The notes: generated by a model not told the origin, from the sequence alone. A stretch of DNA of 51,869 nucleotides from CALELF01 sp045617925 (GCA_045617925.1 JAZLJR010000010.1:1-51869); one strand, 5' to 3'. Positions 43,654-51,869 are shown, numbered from the stretch's first letter. A program made the numbers and translations.

Positions 43654-45294
43654 TTAAGAATTATTTGCCAATAAAACTTTTGCGTGTTCTATCGCTTCTA
43701 AGGATTCTTCTCCTGCAAGCATTCTTGCGATTTCTTTTTGCCGTTCCACACCACTTATTTCTTCAACTCTTGTTTCGTCGCCAATGCGTCTGACCACAAA
43801 GTGTTGATCTGCCATTGCAGCAATGGAGGCTTCGTGAGTTATCAAAATCGTAGGGCAGACACGAGAGAGCTCTTTTAATTTTTGCCCAGCAAGAAATGCT
43901 GTTTTGCCACCAAGCCCTGCCTCAACTTCATCGAATACCATATTGTCAGGCAAAAGTGTTGGGTCTGAAGAAACCTGCAAAGCAATCAATATTCGTGACA
44001 GTTCACCTCCTGAAGCATTTTTTGCCACAGGCAACGCCTCGCCACCCTTGATAGAGAGGGTAAAGATAATATTTTCCGCACCATTTGCGCGAATGCTTCC
44101 AAGCTCCTCAATAATTATACCAAACTTTGCATATTCCATTGCCATGTCGGCTAAATTTTTATTAACTTTTTCTATCAAAGAAGCAGCGGCGATTTTGCGC
44201 ATTTCACGTAACTTTCGAGCAAAATCTGCTGTTTGTTTTCTCAAAGTTTGACGTGCATTTTCTAGATTTTCAACCTCTTGACGGGAAGAAGCCAACCACG
44301 CAAGTTTTTCTTCTGCTCGCTCCATATATTGAATTAACTGTTCAACATTTGAAACATTTGCAGCACGGAGCAATTTGCGCACCAATCCCATCTTGGATTC
44401 AAGAGCTTCCTTTTGTTCTTCTATCTCACTTTCGTCCATTTGTTCTCTTGTGAGGTCAGAAACAAAATTTGTGAGATTACCAAGAGAATCCAGTGCACTT
44501 TCTAATATGTTTTTCTTCTCATCTGGAACGTCTATTGTGCCATAAAGTTTTTGACAGATATGTTCTAATTTTGGGTAAATTCCGCCCTCATTTGCTGTGA
44601 GTGCTAAAAGAATAGAGGCTAATTGCTGTCTGGTTTCTCCCACTTTATCAAGTGCGTTATATTCATTGTCCCACTTGTCTAGGCAATCAGGGGAGAGATT
44701 AAGAGGTTTTGCAGTTTTTAAAATCATGGGAGCTTTGTCAAATTGCTCTTCTATTTCTGCCCGCACTTTTTTTATTTCAAGCAACTTTTTTTCAGTTTGC
44801 AAAGCTTCGTTAAACACAGCCTGCAAAGATTTCTTTACTTCCAGTAATTCTGCACCACCGCAAGAATCTACGATAGAAATTTGTTTCTGTGGGTCGAGCA
44901 AGGAAAGCTGTGCAAATTGACTTTGTATAGCCATATTTTGTGCAGCTGCATAGGTAAGCATGGTAAGAGGAACTGTTTGCCCTTGTATCTTACATTGCCC
45001 CTTGCCAGATCTGGAAAAATTTCTAGAAAGGATAGGCGTTTGTTCCTGTGGTTGACAACTCTCTGGAAGATTTGCTATTGGCTTACTCGTAAAGGTAGCC
45101 TGTGCTTCACAGAATTCTGCGCTTGTATTGATGAGGTTTGCTTGGGCTCTGCGACCAGTAATAAATTCAATTCCACGAACTATACTACTTTTACCAGCTC
45201 CGCTTTCGCCTGTTATGACGATGAAGCGACCGTGAAACGTAAGAGTGGTAGAACTAATGCCACCAATAGATTTTATCGTCAATTCATCTAGCAT
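43654..45294 (-). CDS. recN: DNA repair protein RecN
   Basis: A 546-residue SMC-like ATPase: Walker A ITGESGAGKSSIVRGI near residue 35, two coiled coils (about 170-220 and 310-370), signature NASGGELSRILIALQV near 425 and Walker B MVFDEVEAGLGG near 457. It acts in double-strand break repair. The length is the family's usual one. In Firmicutes argR normally lies between the tlyA/nadK genes and recN; here it is absent. Confidence 0.94.
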   Translation of the reverse strand: MLDELTIKSIGGISSTTLTFHGRFIVITGESGAGKSSIVRGIEFITGRRAQANLINTSAEFCEAQATFTSKPIANLPESCQPQEQTPILSRNFSRSGKGQCKIQGQTVPLTMLTYAAAQNMAIQSQFAQLSLLDPQKQISIVDSCGGAELLEVKKSLQAVFNEALQTEKKLLEIKKVRAEIEEQFDKAPMILKTAKPLNLSPDCLDKWDNEYNALDKVGETRQQLASILLALTANEGGIYPKLEHICQKLYGTIDVPDEKKNILESALDSLGNLTNFVSDLTREQMDESEIEEQKEALESKMGLVRKLLRAANVSNVEQLIQYMERAEEKLAWLASSRQEVENLENARQTLRKQTADFARKLREMRKIAAASLIEKVNKNLADMAMEYAKFGIIIEELGSIRANGAENIIFTLSIKGGEALPVAKNASGGELSRILIALQVSSDPTLLPDNMVFDEVEAGLGGKTAFLAGQKLKELSRVCPTILITHEASIAAMADQHFVVRRIGDETRVEEISGVERQKEIARMLAGEESLEAIEHAKVLLANNS

Positions 45295-45309
45295 TGTTTT
45301 TTATCACCC

Positions 45310-46188
45310 CTAACGTCTTCCAAAACCTAGCTTTTCTTGAATTATAGTAAAATAATTATCATCATGCAAAGCAAAGGTAGAAATCCAATATTTGGGGTCC
45401 AATTCTATTTCAATCTTATCGTTAAGCTTCAGGTTATATGCAATTTGTCCGTCAACAGTCAATACATGCTTTGTGCCTTTAATGGTGGGGGTAACAGTGA
45501 TATTATCATTTTCACTAAACACAACAGGTCGTGCGTTCAGCGTGTGAGCACAGATTGGTGTCATTACCATGAGTGGTGCATGGGGAGGGACAATTGGACC
45601 ACCAGCAGAAAGATTATATGCAGTTGAGCCAGTTGGGGTTGAACATATAATGCCGTCTGCTAAAAAATCTACAAATCTCTTACCACCAACTTCAAGAATA
45701 AAATGCCCAATGCGAGAAATTAGTGATGAAGAAATTACAGCATCATTCAAGGCTCTAAAAGCTTTTACAATTCTGCCATCGCGCCAAACCTTTACATGCA
45801 ATAGTCTGCGCTCCAAACAAAAAGCTTCTCCGGCAAAAATTGCTTTTATCATTGACTCGCAGTCTGTTCCCTTGCACGAGGCAAGAAAACCCAGATGTCC
45901 AAAGTTAACGCCAAGTAGAGGTATATTGTATCTATACACGACATGAGATGCTCTTACCATAGCGCCATCACCACCAAGCACAACACAGAAGGAAACACTT
46001 TTTTTCCATTGGTCGTTGTCGGTGGGGGATAGCCCTATAATTTTTGCCTCATCTTCACGCAACAAAAAATTATAGCCTTTTTCTTTGCCCCAAGCAATTA
46101 ACTCCTGAGCAAAGAAAAGGCAATTTTTGTTATCACAGTTAAAGATAAGTCCAATATTATTGTTTTTGGGCAAAAAATTAGGTTTCAT
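45310..46188 (-). CDS. nadK: NAD kinase
   Basis: A 292-residue NAD kinase: VVLGGDGAMVRASHVV near residue 70 (GGDG motif), VNFGHLGFLASC near 95, ALNDAVISSS near 146 and STPTGSTAYNLSAGGPIVPP near 183. It phosphorylates NAD to NADP. GGAG precedes the ATG. Part of the xseB operon. Confidence 0.95.
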   Translation of the reverse strand: MKPNFLPKNNNIGLIFNCDNKNCLFFAQELIAWGKEKGYNFLLREDEAKIIGLSPTDNDQWKKSVSFCVVLGGDGAMVRASHVVYRYNIPLLGVNFGHLGFLASCKGTDCESMIKAIFAGEAFCLERRLLHVKVWRDGRIVKAFRALNDAVISSSLISRIGHFILEVGGKRFVDFLADGIICSTPTGSTAYNLSAGGPIVPPHAPLMVMTPICAHTLNARPVVFSENDNITVTPTIKGTKHVLTVDGQIAYNLKLNDKIEIELDPKYWISTFALHDDNYFTIIQEKLGFGRR

Positions 46189-46213
46189 TCTTTCTCCATT
46201 TTGCTATTTAAAT

Positions 46214-47017
46214 TCATTTTGCATTTATATGTGCTTTACAAACAATTTTTTCTAGGTCTATTTCCTGTATATTGTCCATTTTTGTTAAGAGAAACAAAAA
46301 TTCAATGTTTCCCTCGGGGCCTTTTATGGGAGAATATGTTGCGTCCGCCAGTGTTAAACCCGTTTGAGAAGAAATAAAATCACGCACTTCTTCCAATATA
46401 GTTAAATGCAAGGCGGAATCCTTTATTACACCATTGCCAACTCGATCTTTGCCGGCTTCAAATTGAGGTTTTATCAAAATTACTGCTATTCCATCATCTG
46501 CTAGTAGCTCTTGTATCACGGGCAACAAGAGTTTAACAGAAATGAAAGATGCGTCAGACACTATTATGTCTAATTTTCTGTTGTCAAATTGTTCTAGCGA
46601 CAAGCTTCTTGCATTTGTTCGCTCCATTACGATAACTCTCTTGTCATTGCGCAAGGACCAAGCAAGCTGACCATAGCCAACATCAACGGAATATACTATT
46701 TGTGCACCCTTTTCCAACAAAACTTCTGTAAAACCACCCGTAGAAGCTCCTATGTCAAGACAAACAGCACCGTGAACATCTATGGGGAAAACTTCAAAAG
46801 CACGCAAAAGCTTATATGCTCCTCTGCTTACCCATTCTTTTTCTGTATGCACTACCTTGACACTTGCTGTGGGTGCAATTTGCATGGAAACCTTCGTCGC
46901 CAATAATCCATTTACAAAAACACGCCTGTCTGCTATATAGTTTTGTGCTACTGTTCTTGAAGGCGCAAGATGTCTATCAAACAAATATTTGTCTAGTCTG
47001 ACTAGCAAATTACTCAA
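46214..47017 (-). CDS. tlyA: TlyA rRNA 2'-O-methyltransferase
   Basis: A 267-residue TlyA: S4 RNA-binding domain (about 1-65), then an AdoMet-dependent domain with SRGAYKLLRAFE, CLDIGASTGGFTEVLLEKGA and IKPQFEAGKD. The catalytic KDKE tetrad appears kept (Lys in AYKLL, Asp, Lys in IKPQF, Glu in GNIEF). It methylates 16S and/or 23S rRNA. Start is TTG at 47017, which overlaps the dxs stop (TTGA); AAGGAA lies upstream. Confidence 0.92.
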   Translation of the reverse strand: MSNLLVRLDKYLFDRHLAPSRTVAQNYIADRRVFVNGLLATKVSMQIAPTASVKVVHTEKEWVSRGAYKLLRAFEVFPIDVHGAVCLDIGASTGGFTEVLLEKGAQIVYSVDVGYGQLAWSLRNDKRVIVMERTNARSLSLEQFDNRKLDIIVSDASFISVKLLLPVIQELLADDGIAVILIKPQFEAGKDRVGNGVIKDSALHLTILEEVRDFISSQTGLTLADATYSPIKGPEGNIEFLFLLTKMDNIQEIDLEKIVCKAHINAK

Positions 47018-48882
47018 GACAAATGTTCCTTACATACCTTGACGATGTTGGACACTGTAAGTCCTGCTTCGTCCCATTGACTGCTTCGTGAGGCATGGCG
47101 AACAAATTCGTCACGAACACCCAGCGAAACAAATTTTGTTTTCAAATTGTCAGTGGCAATCAGCCCTGCTATCTTTTCACCTACTCCACCGCATAAACCC
47201 TCTTCTTCCGCAGTAATGGCGAGGTCATGTTTGACAAGCACGCTCTTTAATAATTCTTCGTCAAGAGGTTTTATATAACGAAGGTCTAACACGGTTGGTG
47301 TAATCCCATGCTGTGCTTTTACTTCAGCTGCTACCTTTAACATAAGGTCAACTGTGCTACCATAGCCAACCAACAAAATCTTGTTACCGTCATGTAAAAT
47401 TTCTGCTTTAGCACCATTTGGTCTATCATTCATTATCCCAACAATTTCCGTAGGGCAATTTGCACGAGGATAGCGTATTGCCATTGGGCATGGGTTATTA
47501 TGCCAATTTTGCACCATGATTTCTAAATCCTTGCCATCTCTTGGTGATGCAAAGACTAAATTGGGAATAGGCAAGAGGAGTGGCACGTCAAACACACCTT
47601 GGTGTGTTTCTCCGTCTTCGCCAACCAGTCCGGCTCTGTCTATTAATATCAAAACGGGTAAATTTTGTAATGCTATGTCGTGAATTACAGCGTCAAGAGC
47701 TCTCTGCAAAAATGTCGAATAGACAAAAACAACGGGGAGAAGTCCAGCCGCAGCAAGCCCAGCCGCACAGGTCAACATATGCTCCTCGGCTATTCCGACA
47801 TCAAAAAACCGTTTGGGATATTTTTTTTCAAACTCGTTTAATTTTAATGCATCTTTCATTGCAGCGGTGAAGGCTACTATTCGTTCGTCACTTTCTGCAA
47901 TGTGCATAAAAGCTTTTTGTGCGCAGGCACTCCAAGATTTATCATCTTTTGGCTGCAAAATGGTGTCTATTGTGCTGGAAGCAGATACACCATGAAACAA
48001 TGCAGGATTTTGCTCTGCGACATCAAGGCCCTTTCCCTTTTGTGTTGTGAAATGTATTATGAGGGAACCGTCGTATTCCTTTGCCAAGCGGAATATCTCT
48101 TCCATTTCGGATAGGTTATGCCCGTCAAATGGTCCCCAGTAAGAGAGGCCGATTTCATCAAATGTGTTTGTCATTCTTGGCGTAATGAGAGATTTTAATC
48201 TGTGTTTTATATTTTTTAATTTGTCTGCCAAAATTTCGCCATTTTCATTTGAACGGCAATGTTGTTTCACAAAATTTTTAAAACGGACATAAAAATCACT
48301 TGTGCTTAATTCTGCAAGGTATCTTGCAAATCCGCCTACACGAGGAGAAATAGACATATTATTGTCGTTGAGCAGAATGATAACCTTTGTCTTTGCATTA
48401 TCTATATTGTTCAGAGCTTCAAAGGACACGCCATTCAAAAGAGAACCATCACCAATTACAGCAACGACCTCGTGTTTTTCCTTTTTCAAATCACGGCTGA
48501 TAGCGTAGCCAATTGCAGCTGAAATGGAAGTGCTGGAATGTCCTACTGTGAAGAAGTCATACTTGCTTTCGCTGATACGAGGAAAGCCTGCTATGCCGTC
48601 CTTTGTTCGCAGAGTGTCAAAGGTGTCTTTTCTGTTCGTTAGGATTTTATATGCATAGCTTTGGTGTCCAACGTCAAAGATTATCTTGTCAAAGTCTGGG
48701 TCGAACACACGCAACAAGGAAACGGTAAGCTCAACTGCTCCAAGAGAGGATGCAAGGTGCCCACCATTTTTCAACGTAACGGAGATTATTTTTTCTCGCA
48801 GTTCAGAGCATACCTTTTGTAATTCTTCTTCTGAAAGACCTGCGAGGTCTTTATAATTTTTTATTTTTTCTAAAAGTGACAT
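47014..48882 (-). CDS. dxs: 1-deoxy-D-xylulose-5-phosphate synthase
   Basis: A 622-residue thiamine-diphosphate transketolase-like enzyme: DVGHQSYAYKIL near residue 70, VGHSSTSISAAIG, VIGDGSLLNGVSFEALN near 140 with LLNDNNMSIS, and FDVGIAEEHMLTCAAGLAAAG near 360 with the catalytic Glu, then DRAGLVGEDGETHQG. First step of the MEP pathway, also used for thiamine and pyridoxal. Its ATG overlaps the ispA stop (TAATG). Confidence 0.96.
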   Translation of the reverse strand: MSLLEKIKNYKDLAGLSEEELQKVCSELREKIISVTLKNGGHLASSLGAVELTVSLLRVFDPDFDKIIFDVGHQSYAYKILTNRKDTFDTLRTKDGIAGFPRISESKYDFFTVGHSSTSISAAIGYAISRDLKKEKHEVVAVIGDGSLLNGVSFEALNNIDNAKTKVIILLNDNNMSISPRVGGFARYLAELSTSDFYVRFKNFVKQHCRSNENGEILADKLKNIKHRLKSLITPRMTNTFDEIGLSYWGPFDGHNLSEMEEIFRLAKEYDGSLIIHFTTQKGKGLDVAEQNPALFHGVSASSTIDTILQPKDDKSWSACAQKAFMHIAESDERIVAFTAAMKDALKLNEFEKKYPKRFFDVGIAEEHMLTCAAGLAAAGLLPVVFVYSTFLQRALDAVIHDIALQNLPVLILIDRAGLVGEDGETHQGVFDVPLLLPIPNLVFASPRDGKDLEIMVQNWHNNPCPMAIRYPRANCPTEIVGIMNDRPNGAKAEILHDGNKILLVGYGSTVDLMLKVAAEVKAQHGITPTVLDLRYIKPLDEELLKSVLVKHDLAITAEEEGLCGGVGEKIAGLIATDNLKTKFVSLGVRDEFVRHASRSSQWDEAGLTVSNIVKVCKEHLS

Positions 48883-49778
48883 TACCTTGTCCTATCAACT
48901 AAATACTCGGGTAAAAGTGAGAGGAATGAATCTCGTTTTTCAAAGCTGGAAATGATTTCTCTTGCTTTTGAGGAGGCATCTTCTGCCATCTTTTTTGCCT
49001 TGTCAAGGCCATAAGCGGTAACATGAGTTAATTTGCCTTCCTCTGCGTCCTTGCCAATTGTTTTTCCTAGTTCCTCTTTTGTGCCAACAACGTCCAAAAT
49101 ATCGTCCACAATTTGAAAAGCTAGCCCCAACTGGCGAGAGTAACTCTCGTAACACATAAATCTTTCTGCATCACTTCCGGCAAGTGCCACAGCGGTCGTA
49201 ACAGCGGCAGAAATCAAATCTCCAGTTTTCCTGGCAGCGATTTTTCCTACGAAATTTGGATCTCCTTCCGCCCCTTCTTGGAATATGTCTAATGCTTGAC
49301 CAGCGCATACACCGGAAGCGCCGCCTGCTTTCGTGATGATTTTGAAAGCATGCAATACATTTTCTGCTGGTAATTCAAGATTATAGAGAGCCCACTCAAA
49401 GCCTTCTATAATGAGGGCGTCCCCTGCAAGCAAAGCCATTGTTTCGCCAAATTTTGCGTGGCAAGATGGCATTCCGCGACGCAAAACGTCATTGTCCATA
49501 CAGGGCATATCGTCATGAATGAGTGTGGCAGTGTGAAACATTTCAAGGCCAAGAGCCATAGGCAAAACCTGCCTTGCCTCAAGCCCATTTGAAACAGCGC
49601 TTGCCATGCAAAGCACAGGCCTTAGCCTCTTTCCTCCAACAGAAAGAGAATATTCCATTGCTTCAAAGAGCCCTTGTGGAATAGTTTTTGCACGCTCTCG
49701 GCGTGTTTGCTCCATATATTTATTAAAGGTGTCTGCGTAATTTGCAAAGGTGTCTTTTATAATCTTATTAGATGTCAT
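48882..49778 (-). CDS. ispA: Geranyl/farnesyl diphosphate synthase
   Basis: A 298-residue short-chain trans-prenyltransferase: GGKRLRPVLCMAS near residue 45, first Asp-rich motif LIHDDMPCMDND near 92, second FQIVDDILDV near 223. It joins IPP and DMAPP to C10/C15 diphosphates. GGGAGGAAC precedes the ATG, and it overlaps xseB by 11 nt. Confidence 0.94.
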   Translation of the reverse strand: MTSNKIIKDTFANYADTFNKYMEQTRRERAKTIPQGLFEAMEYSLSVGGKRLRPVLCMASAVSNGLEARQVLPMALGLEMFHTATLIHDDMPCMDNDVLRRGMPSCHAKFGETMALLAGDALIIEGFEWALYNLELPAENVLHAFKIITKAGGASGVCAGQALDIFQEGAEGDPNFVGKIAARKTGDLISAAVTTAVALAGSDAERFMCYESYSRQLGLAFQIVDDILDVVGTKEELGKTIGKDAEEGKLTHVTAYGLDKAKKMAEDASSKAREIISSFEKRDSFLSLLPEYLVDRTR

Positions 49779-49980
49779 TCTGAGTTCCTCCCAGATTATT
49801 CAAGTCATTTTCGCTCAAAATTTGAATTTTCTTTTCCGCTGCATTTACAAATTCAAAACATTCCTTAAAGAGCGCAACACCTTTTTCATAGGAAGCTAAA
49901 GTTTCTTCCAGTGGTCTTGCTTCGTCCTCTAATATGGCTAATATTTTTTCCAATTCTTCTAAATTTTTTGAAAAATCCAT
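49768..49980 (-). CDS. xseB: Exodeoxyribonuclease VII small subunit
   Basis: A 70-residue XseB: DFSKNLEELEKILAILEDEARPLEETLASYEKGVALF helical hairpin. The ATG at 49980 has GGAGAAG 6 nt upstream; an ATG at 49992 lacks a site. The large subunit xseA, normally just upstream, is not in the window. First gene of the nine-gene operon, with promoters at 50008-50055. Confidence 0.92.
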   Translation of the reverse strand: MDFSKNLEELEKILAILEDEARPLEETLASYEKGVALFKECFEFVNAAEKKIQILSENDLNNLGGTQNDI

Positions 49981-50007
49981 TTTCTTCTCCATTGTAGAAT
50001 AAGGATA

Positions 50008-50055
50008 ATTATATCAATACCAGTGAATTATACAAGTATAACAGCTGTTTTGCAA
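50008..50055 (-). promoter_or_regulatory. Tandem promoters of the xseB-to-DUF4416 operon
   Basis: On the minus strand TTGCAA (50055-50050), 17-bp spacer, TATAAT (50032-50027); a second TATAAT with extended -10 (TGATATAAT) at 50016-50008. Confidence 0.65.
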
Positions 50056-50084
50056 GCAAATTTTACACAAAACAATTTCCCCAC

Positions 50085-50112
50085 TAGACAAAAACTTAAA
50101 AAAGTGTATAAT
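50085..50112 (+). promoter_or_regulatory. Promoter of the second OmpH-like gene
   Basis: TAGACA (50085-50090), 16-bp spacer, TATAAT (50107-50112) preceded by TG. The leader to the start at 50155 is about 35 nt. Confidence 0.75.
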
Positions 50113-50154
50113 ACCGTCATACTATTAAAACTTACGTGTAAAGGAGTTATTCAA

Positions 50155-50574
50155 ATGAAGAAACTTGTAGCAGTAGCAGTTCTTTCAGCAACATTGGTTT
50201 TTGGTTTTGCAGCTCTTGCAATGGCTGCCGACAGCGTTGGCACAATCAGTGCTCAGCAGATTCTTTTTCAACACCCAAAGTTTAAGCAGGTTCAGGAGCA
50301 GTTGAAGAAGATCTCTGATCAGAAAGAGAAGGAAGCACGCGCAGCTATTGACAAAGAGAAGAATGATCAAAAGAAGCAGGAAATCTTCAACAAGAAGCGT
50401 GGCGAACTCGCACAGCAGGAGCAGAAGCTTATGGAGCCACTCCTCAAAGATATCGACAACGCAATTAAGAAGGTTGCAGAAGCAAAGAAAATCACTGTTG
50501 TTCTTGAAAAAGAAGCAACATTCTACGGTGGCACAGACATCACAAACGATGTCCTTGCACAGTTGAAGAAATAG
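50155..50574 (+). CDS. Short OmpH/Skp-like periplasmic protein, second copy
   Basis: A 139-residue protein with a signal peptide (MKKLVAVAVLSATLVFGFAA, cleavage near residue 25 after AMAA), then SVGTISAQQILFQHPKF, a long charged coiled coil (about 45-95, KEKEARAAIDKEK) and a C-terminal ITVVLEKEATFYGGTDIT, the classical OmpH ending. The ATG at 50155 has AAAGGAG; an in-frame start at 50023 lacks support. Strong promoter, biased codons (AAG, CTC, GAG) and a strong terminator suggest high expression. Chaperone for outer membrane proteins by family. Confidence 0.85.
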   Translation: MKKLVAVAVLSATLVFGFAALAMAADSVGTISAQQILFQHPKFKQVQEQLKKISDQKEKEARAAIDKEKNDQKKQEIFNKKRGELAQQEQKLMEPLLKDIDNAIKKVAEAKKITVVLEKEATFYGGTDITNDVLAQLKK

Positions 50575-50588
50575 TTTTTAAAGTATAG

Positions 50589-50617
50589 AGGCGACAGTTA
50601 CTGTCGCCTTTTTTTTG
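50589..50617 (+). terminator. Terminator of the second OmpH-like gene
   Basis: Perfect 9-bp stem AGGCGACAG/CTGTCGCCT with a TTA loop (50589-50609) and an eight-T run. Confidence 0.95.
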
Positions 50618-50649
50618 TCTTTGCTAGTTTTGAAAAAGAGGTGTTTATT

Positions 50650-51141
50650 ATGGAATTAAAATTTGATATTGTTGATGTAACAATCCCAGCAGATTCAAAT
50701 GTAATTGTGGGACAAAGTCATTTTATAAAAACAGTTGAGGATGTCTACGAAGCTATGATAACTTCAAGTCCAGGTGTAAAATTTGGTGTGGCCTTTAGCG
50801 AGGCGTCTGGTGATTCACTCATACGTTTTGACGGAAATGATGATGAGCTCATAAGCTCGGCAATTGAAAATGCGAAAAAAATTTGTGCAGGGCACACCTT
50901 TGTTCTGCTCATAAAAAATTGCTACCCTATAAATGTGTTAAAGAGGATTCAAAATGTTCAGGAAGTTTGCAACATTTTTGCTGCAACAGCAAATCCACTA
51001 CAAGTGATAGTTGCAGGGACAGAACTGGGACGAGGTATCATGGGAGTGATTGACGGAACAACGACTGATAAGCCTGAAACAGAAAAGGATAAAGAAAATA
51101 GACTTTCGCTTTTGAAAGATATCATCGGCTATAAAAGATAA
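50650..51141 (+). CDS. DUF355 family adenosine-binding protein
   Basis: A 163-residue protein matching DUF355 (annotated elsewhere as adenosine-specific kinase): MELKFDIVDVTIPADSNVIVGQSHF, YEAMITSSPGVKFGVAFSEASG, and the C-terminal NPLQVIVAGTELGRGIMGVIDG. Activity is not firmly established for the family. The ATG at 50650 has AGAGGTG 6 nt upstream; the earlier GTG at 50641 overlaps that site and is rejected. Confidence 0.85.
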   Translation: MELKFDIVDVTIPADSNVIVGQSHFIKTVEDVYEAMITSSPGVKFGVAFSEASGDSLIRFDGNDDELISSAIENAKKICAGHTFVLLIKNCYPINVLKRIQNVQEVCNIFAATANPLQVIVAGTELGRGIMGVIDGTTTDKPETEKDKENRLSLLKDIIGYKR

Positions 51142-51145
51142 AAAA

Positions 51146-51220
51146 CATTAGCCCCAAAAATAGCGAGAAGCTGTTTGCTTTACCAACAGCTTCTCCCCTT
51201 TGTGTCCTTTATGGCTAATG
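51146..51220 (+). repeat. Nested inverted repeats after DUF355, before hom
   Basis: An outer 8-bp repeat (CATTAGCC 51146-51153 with GGCTAATG 51213-51220) encloses an 11-bp perfect repeat (51165-51175 with 51185-51195). No U-run follows, so it is not a standard terminator. It may be a processing site or a terminator with a weak tail. Confidence 0.5.
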
Positions 51221-51235
51221 ACCTAACATCAAGTA

Positions 51236-51264
51236 TTTACTTTTACCTTTATCTTTGGTAGAAT
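51236..51264 (+). promoter_or_regulatory. Promoter of hom
   Basis: TTTACT (51236-51241), 17-bp spacer, TAGAAT (51259-51264), 31 bp before the hom start. Confidence 0.6.
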
Positions 51265-51295
51265 ACGCAGTCAATTTTGAAAAGTAGGTACTCTT

Positions 51296-51869
51296 ATGGA
51301 TATAAAAATTGCTTTAATTGGTTGTGGCAATGTTGGCACAGCATTTATTGAGCTTTTGTCAGAAAAAAAAGAATTGTTAAAAAACAAATTTGGCTTTTCA
51401 CTTTCGCTAGTTATGGTGAGCGATAAGATAAAGGGCACAATTTGTAACAAAAACGGATTTAACCTAGATGATGTTGTCACCGCATTGCACGAAGAACGTA
51501 GTTTGTCACGCTTTGAGCAGGCAAGTGGCGATTTTCGTGATGTGTTGCTTGCAAGTGGTGCAAACTTCTTGGCAGAATGTACACCAACAGATTTTGAAAC
51601 TGGCGAGCCAGGAATGAGGCACATAAAGTTTGCTTTACGCAATGGTATTAGTGTCTCTACGACAAACAAAGGACCTATTGCCCTTGCAATTGACGAGTTG
51701 CGGAATATAGCGCGTGACCATAATGCAAAAATTTTCTGCGAAGGCACAGTCTTGTCTGGCACTCCGCTCCTTGACCTTTTACGCAACGGCCTTGCTGGTT
51801 GTGAAATATTAGAGGTTCAAGGAATATTAAACGGCACAACAAATTTTATCCTGTCTCAAATGGAACAGG
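51296..51869 (+). CDS. hom: Homoserine dehydrogenase, 3' end beyond window
   Basis: The first 191 codons are in the window and the frame is open to its end. MDIKIALIGCGNVGTAFIELL is the Rossmann GxGxxG start; STTNKGPIALA near residue 120 carries the conserved Lys and ILNGTTNFILSQM near 180 is diagnostic. It reduces aspartate semialdehyde to homoserine, next after aspartate kinase (6295-7632) on the way to threonine and methionine. Start ATG 51296 has only a weak TAGG site. Its own promoter lies at 51236-51264. Confidence 0.93.
   Translation, partial: MDIKIALIGCGNVGTAFIELLSEKKELLKNKFGFSLSLVMVSDKIKGTICNKNGFNLDDVVTALHEERSLSRFEQASGDFRDVLLASGANFLAECTPTDFETGEPGMRHIKFALRNGISVSTTNKGPIALAIDELRNIARDHNAKIFCEGTVLSGTPLLDLLRNGLAGCEILEVQGILNGTTNFILSQMEQ

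Noticed and set aside
50023..50154. N-terminal extension of the second OmpH-like gene
   Set aside because: It has no ribosome site, contains the promoter, and would bury the signal peptide.
51271..51786. Minus-strand open frame across the start of hom
   Set aside because: It mirrors the homoserine dehydrogenase frame and encodes nothing recognisable; hom has clear motifs.
1..51869. Prophage, transposon, CRISPR or restriction system
   Set aside because: No integrase, transposase, Cas or restriction-type gene, no regular repeat array and no foreign-looking base composition were seen. The window looks like ordinary chromosome.

Overview
The window (51,869 bp, A+T-leaning, roughly 40% G+C by eye) is a dense stretch of bacterial chromosome with almost no non-coding space, no rRNA or tRNA gene, no CRISPR array and no insertion sequence that I can see. 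The genes describe a diderm anaerobe-like bacterium. There is a Kdo/lipopolysaccharide operon (kdsA, kdsD, waaA, kdsB), two OmpH/Skp-like periplasmic proteins, a non-mevalonate isoprenoid block, GatCAB, ThyX, class II FBPase (GlpX), RicT, DUF1385 and DUF4416. The mix of Gram-negative envelope genes with Firmicute-like operon orders suggests Synergistota. Negativicutes are the main alternative. This placement is inference from gene content only.

Layout. 1-4.5 kb (+): a cut-off glycosidase-amidase fusion, an orphan NMT1-type binding protein, and the Ser/Thr symporter sstT. 4.6-8.8 kb (-): M20 amidohydrolase, aspartate kinase, YhdT and PanF. 8.9-14.4 kb: HU (+), lysA (-), then typA, a DUF815 AAA+ ATPase and DUF1893 (+). 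14.4-22.1 kb (-): a seven-gene operon kdsA-kdsD-waaA-unknown-kdsB-ELM1-rhodanese with a clear promoter and terminator; kdsC is missing and an unassigned 402-residue protein sits in the middle. 22.1-31.1 kb (-): a run from a short leader ORF through mgtE, a LarA-like DUF2088 protein, a BMP-type nucleoside ABC importer (four genes) and radA. 31.2-37.1 kb (+): gatCAB, a short OmpH-like gene, prfA and prmC. 37.2-40.9 kb (-): DUF1385, thyX, rpmE, greA, glpX. 41-50 kb (-): a nine-gene operon xseB-ispA-dxs-tlyA-nadK-recN-ricT-ftsY-DUF4416. 50-51.9 kb (+): a second OmpH-like gene, DUF355, and the start of homoserine dehydrogenase.

Two observations stand out. First, GatA, the amidase of the tRNA-dependent transamidase, lacks two of its three catalytic residues. 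The Lys and cis-Ser positions are Ser83 and Pro158, with the family spacing of 75 and 24 residues preserved, and only the nucleophile Ser182 remains. GatC and GatB look intact, so the complex may run on free ammonia. Second, mgtE has a 5' leader that is not an M-box as far as I can tell. A 37-codon ORF with a near-perfect ribosome site starts at the predicted transcript 5' end. Two long-range complementary pairs interleave inside it, and a 9-bp hairpin covering the mgtE ribosome site overlaps the ORF stop codon. This layout fits Mg2+-responsive translational control.

Other points: a tandem rhodanese whose C-terminal catalytic Cys is Asp, a palindrome over the lysA promoter, and the absence of argR and xseA from an otherwise conserved gene block. 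Functions given from family recognition were read from the protein sequences without database searches.
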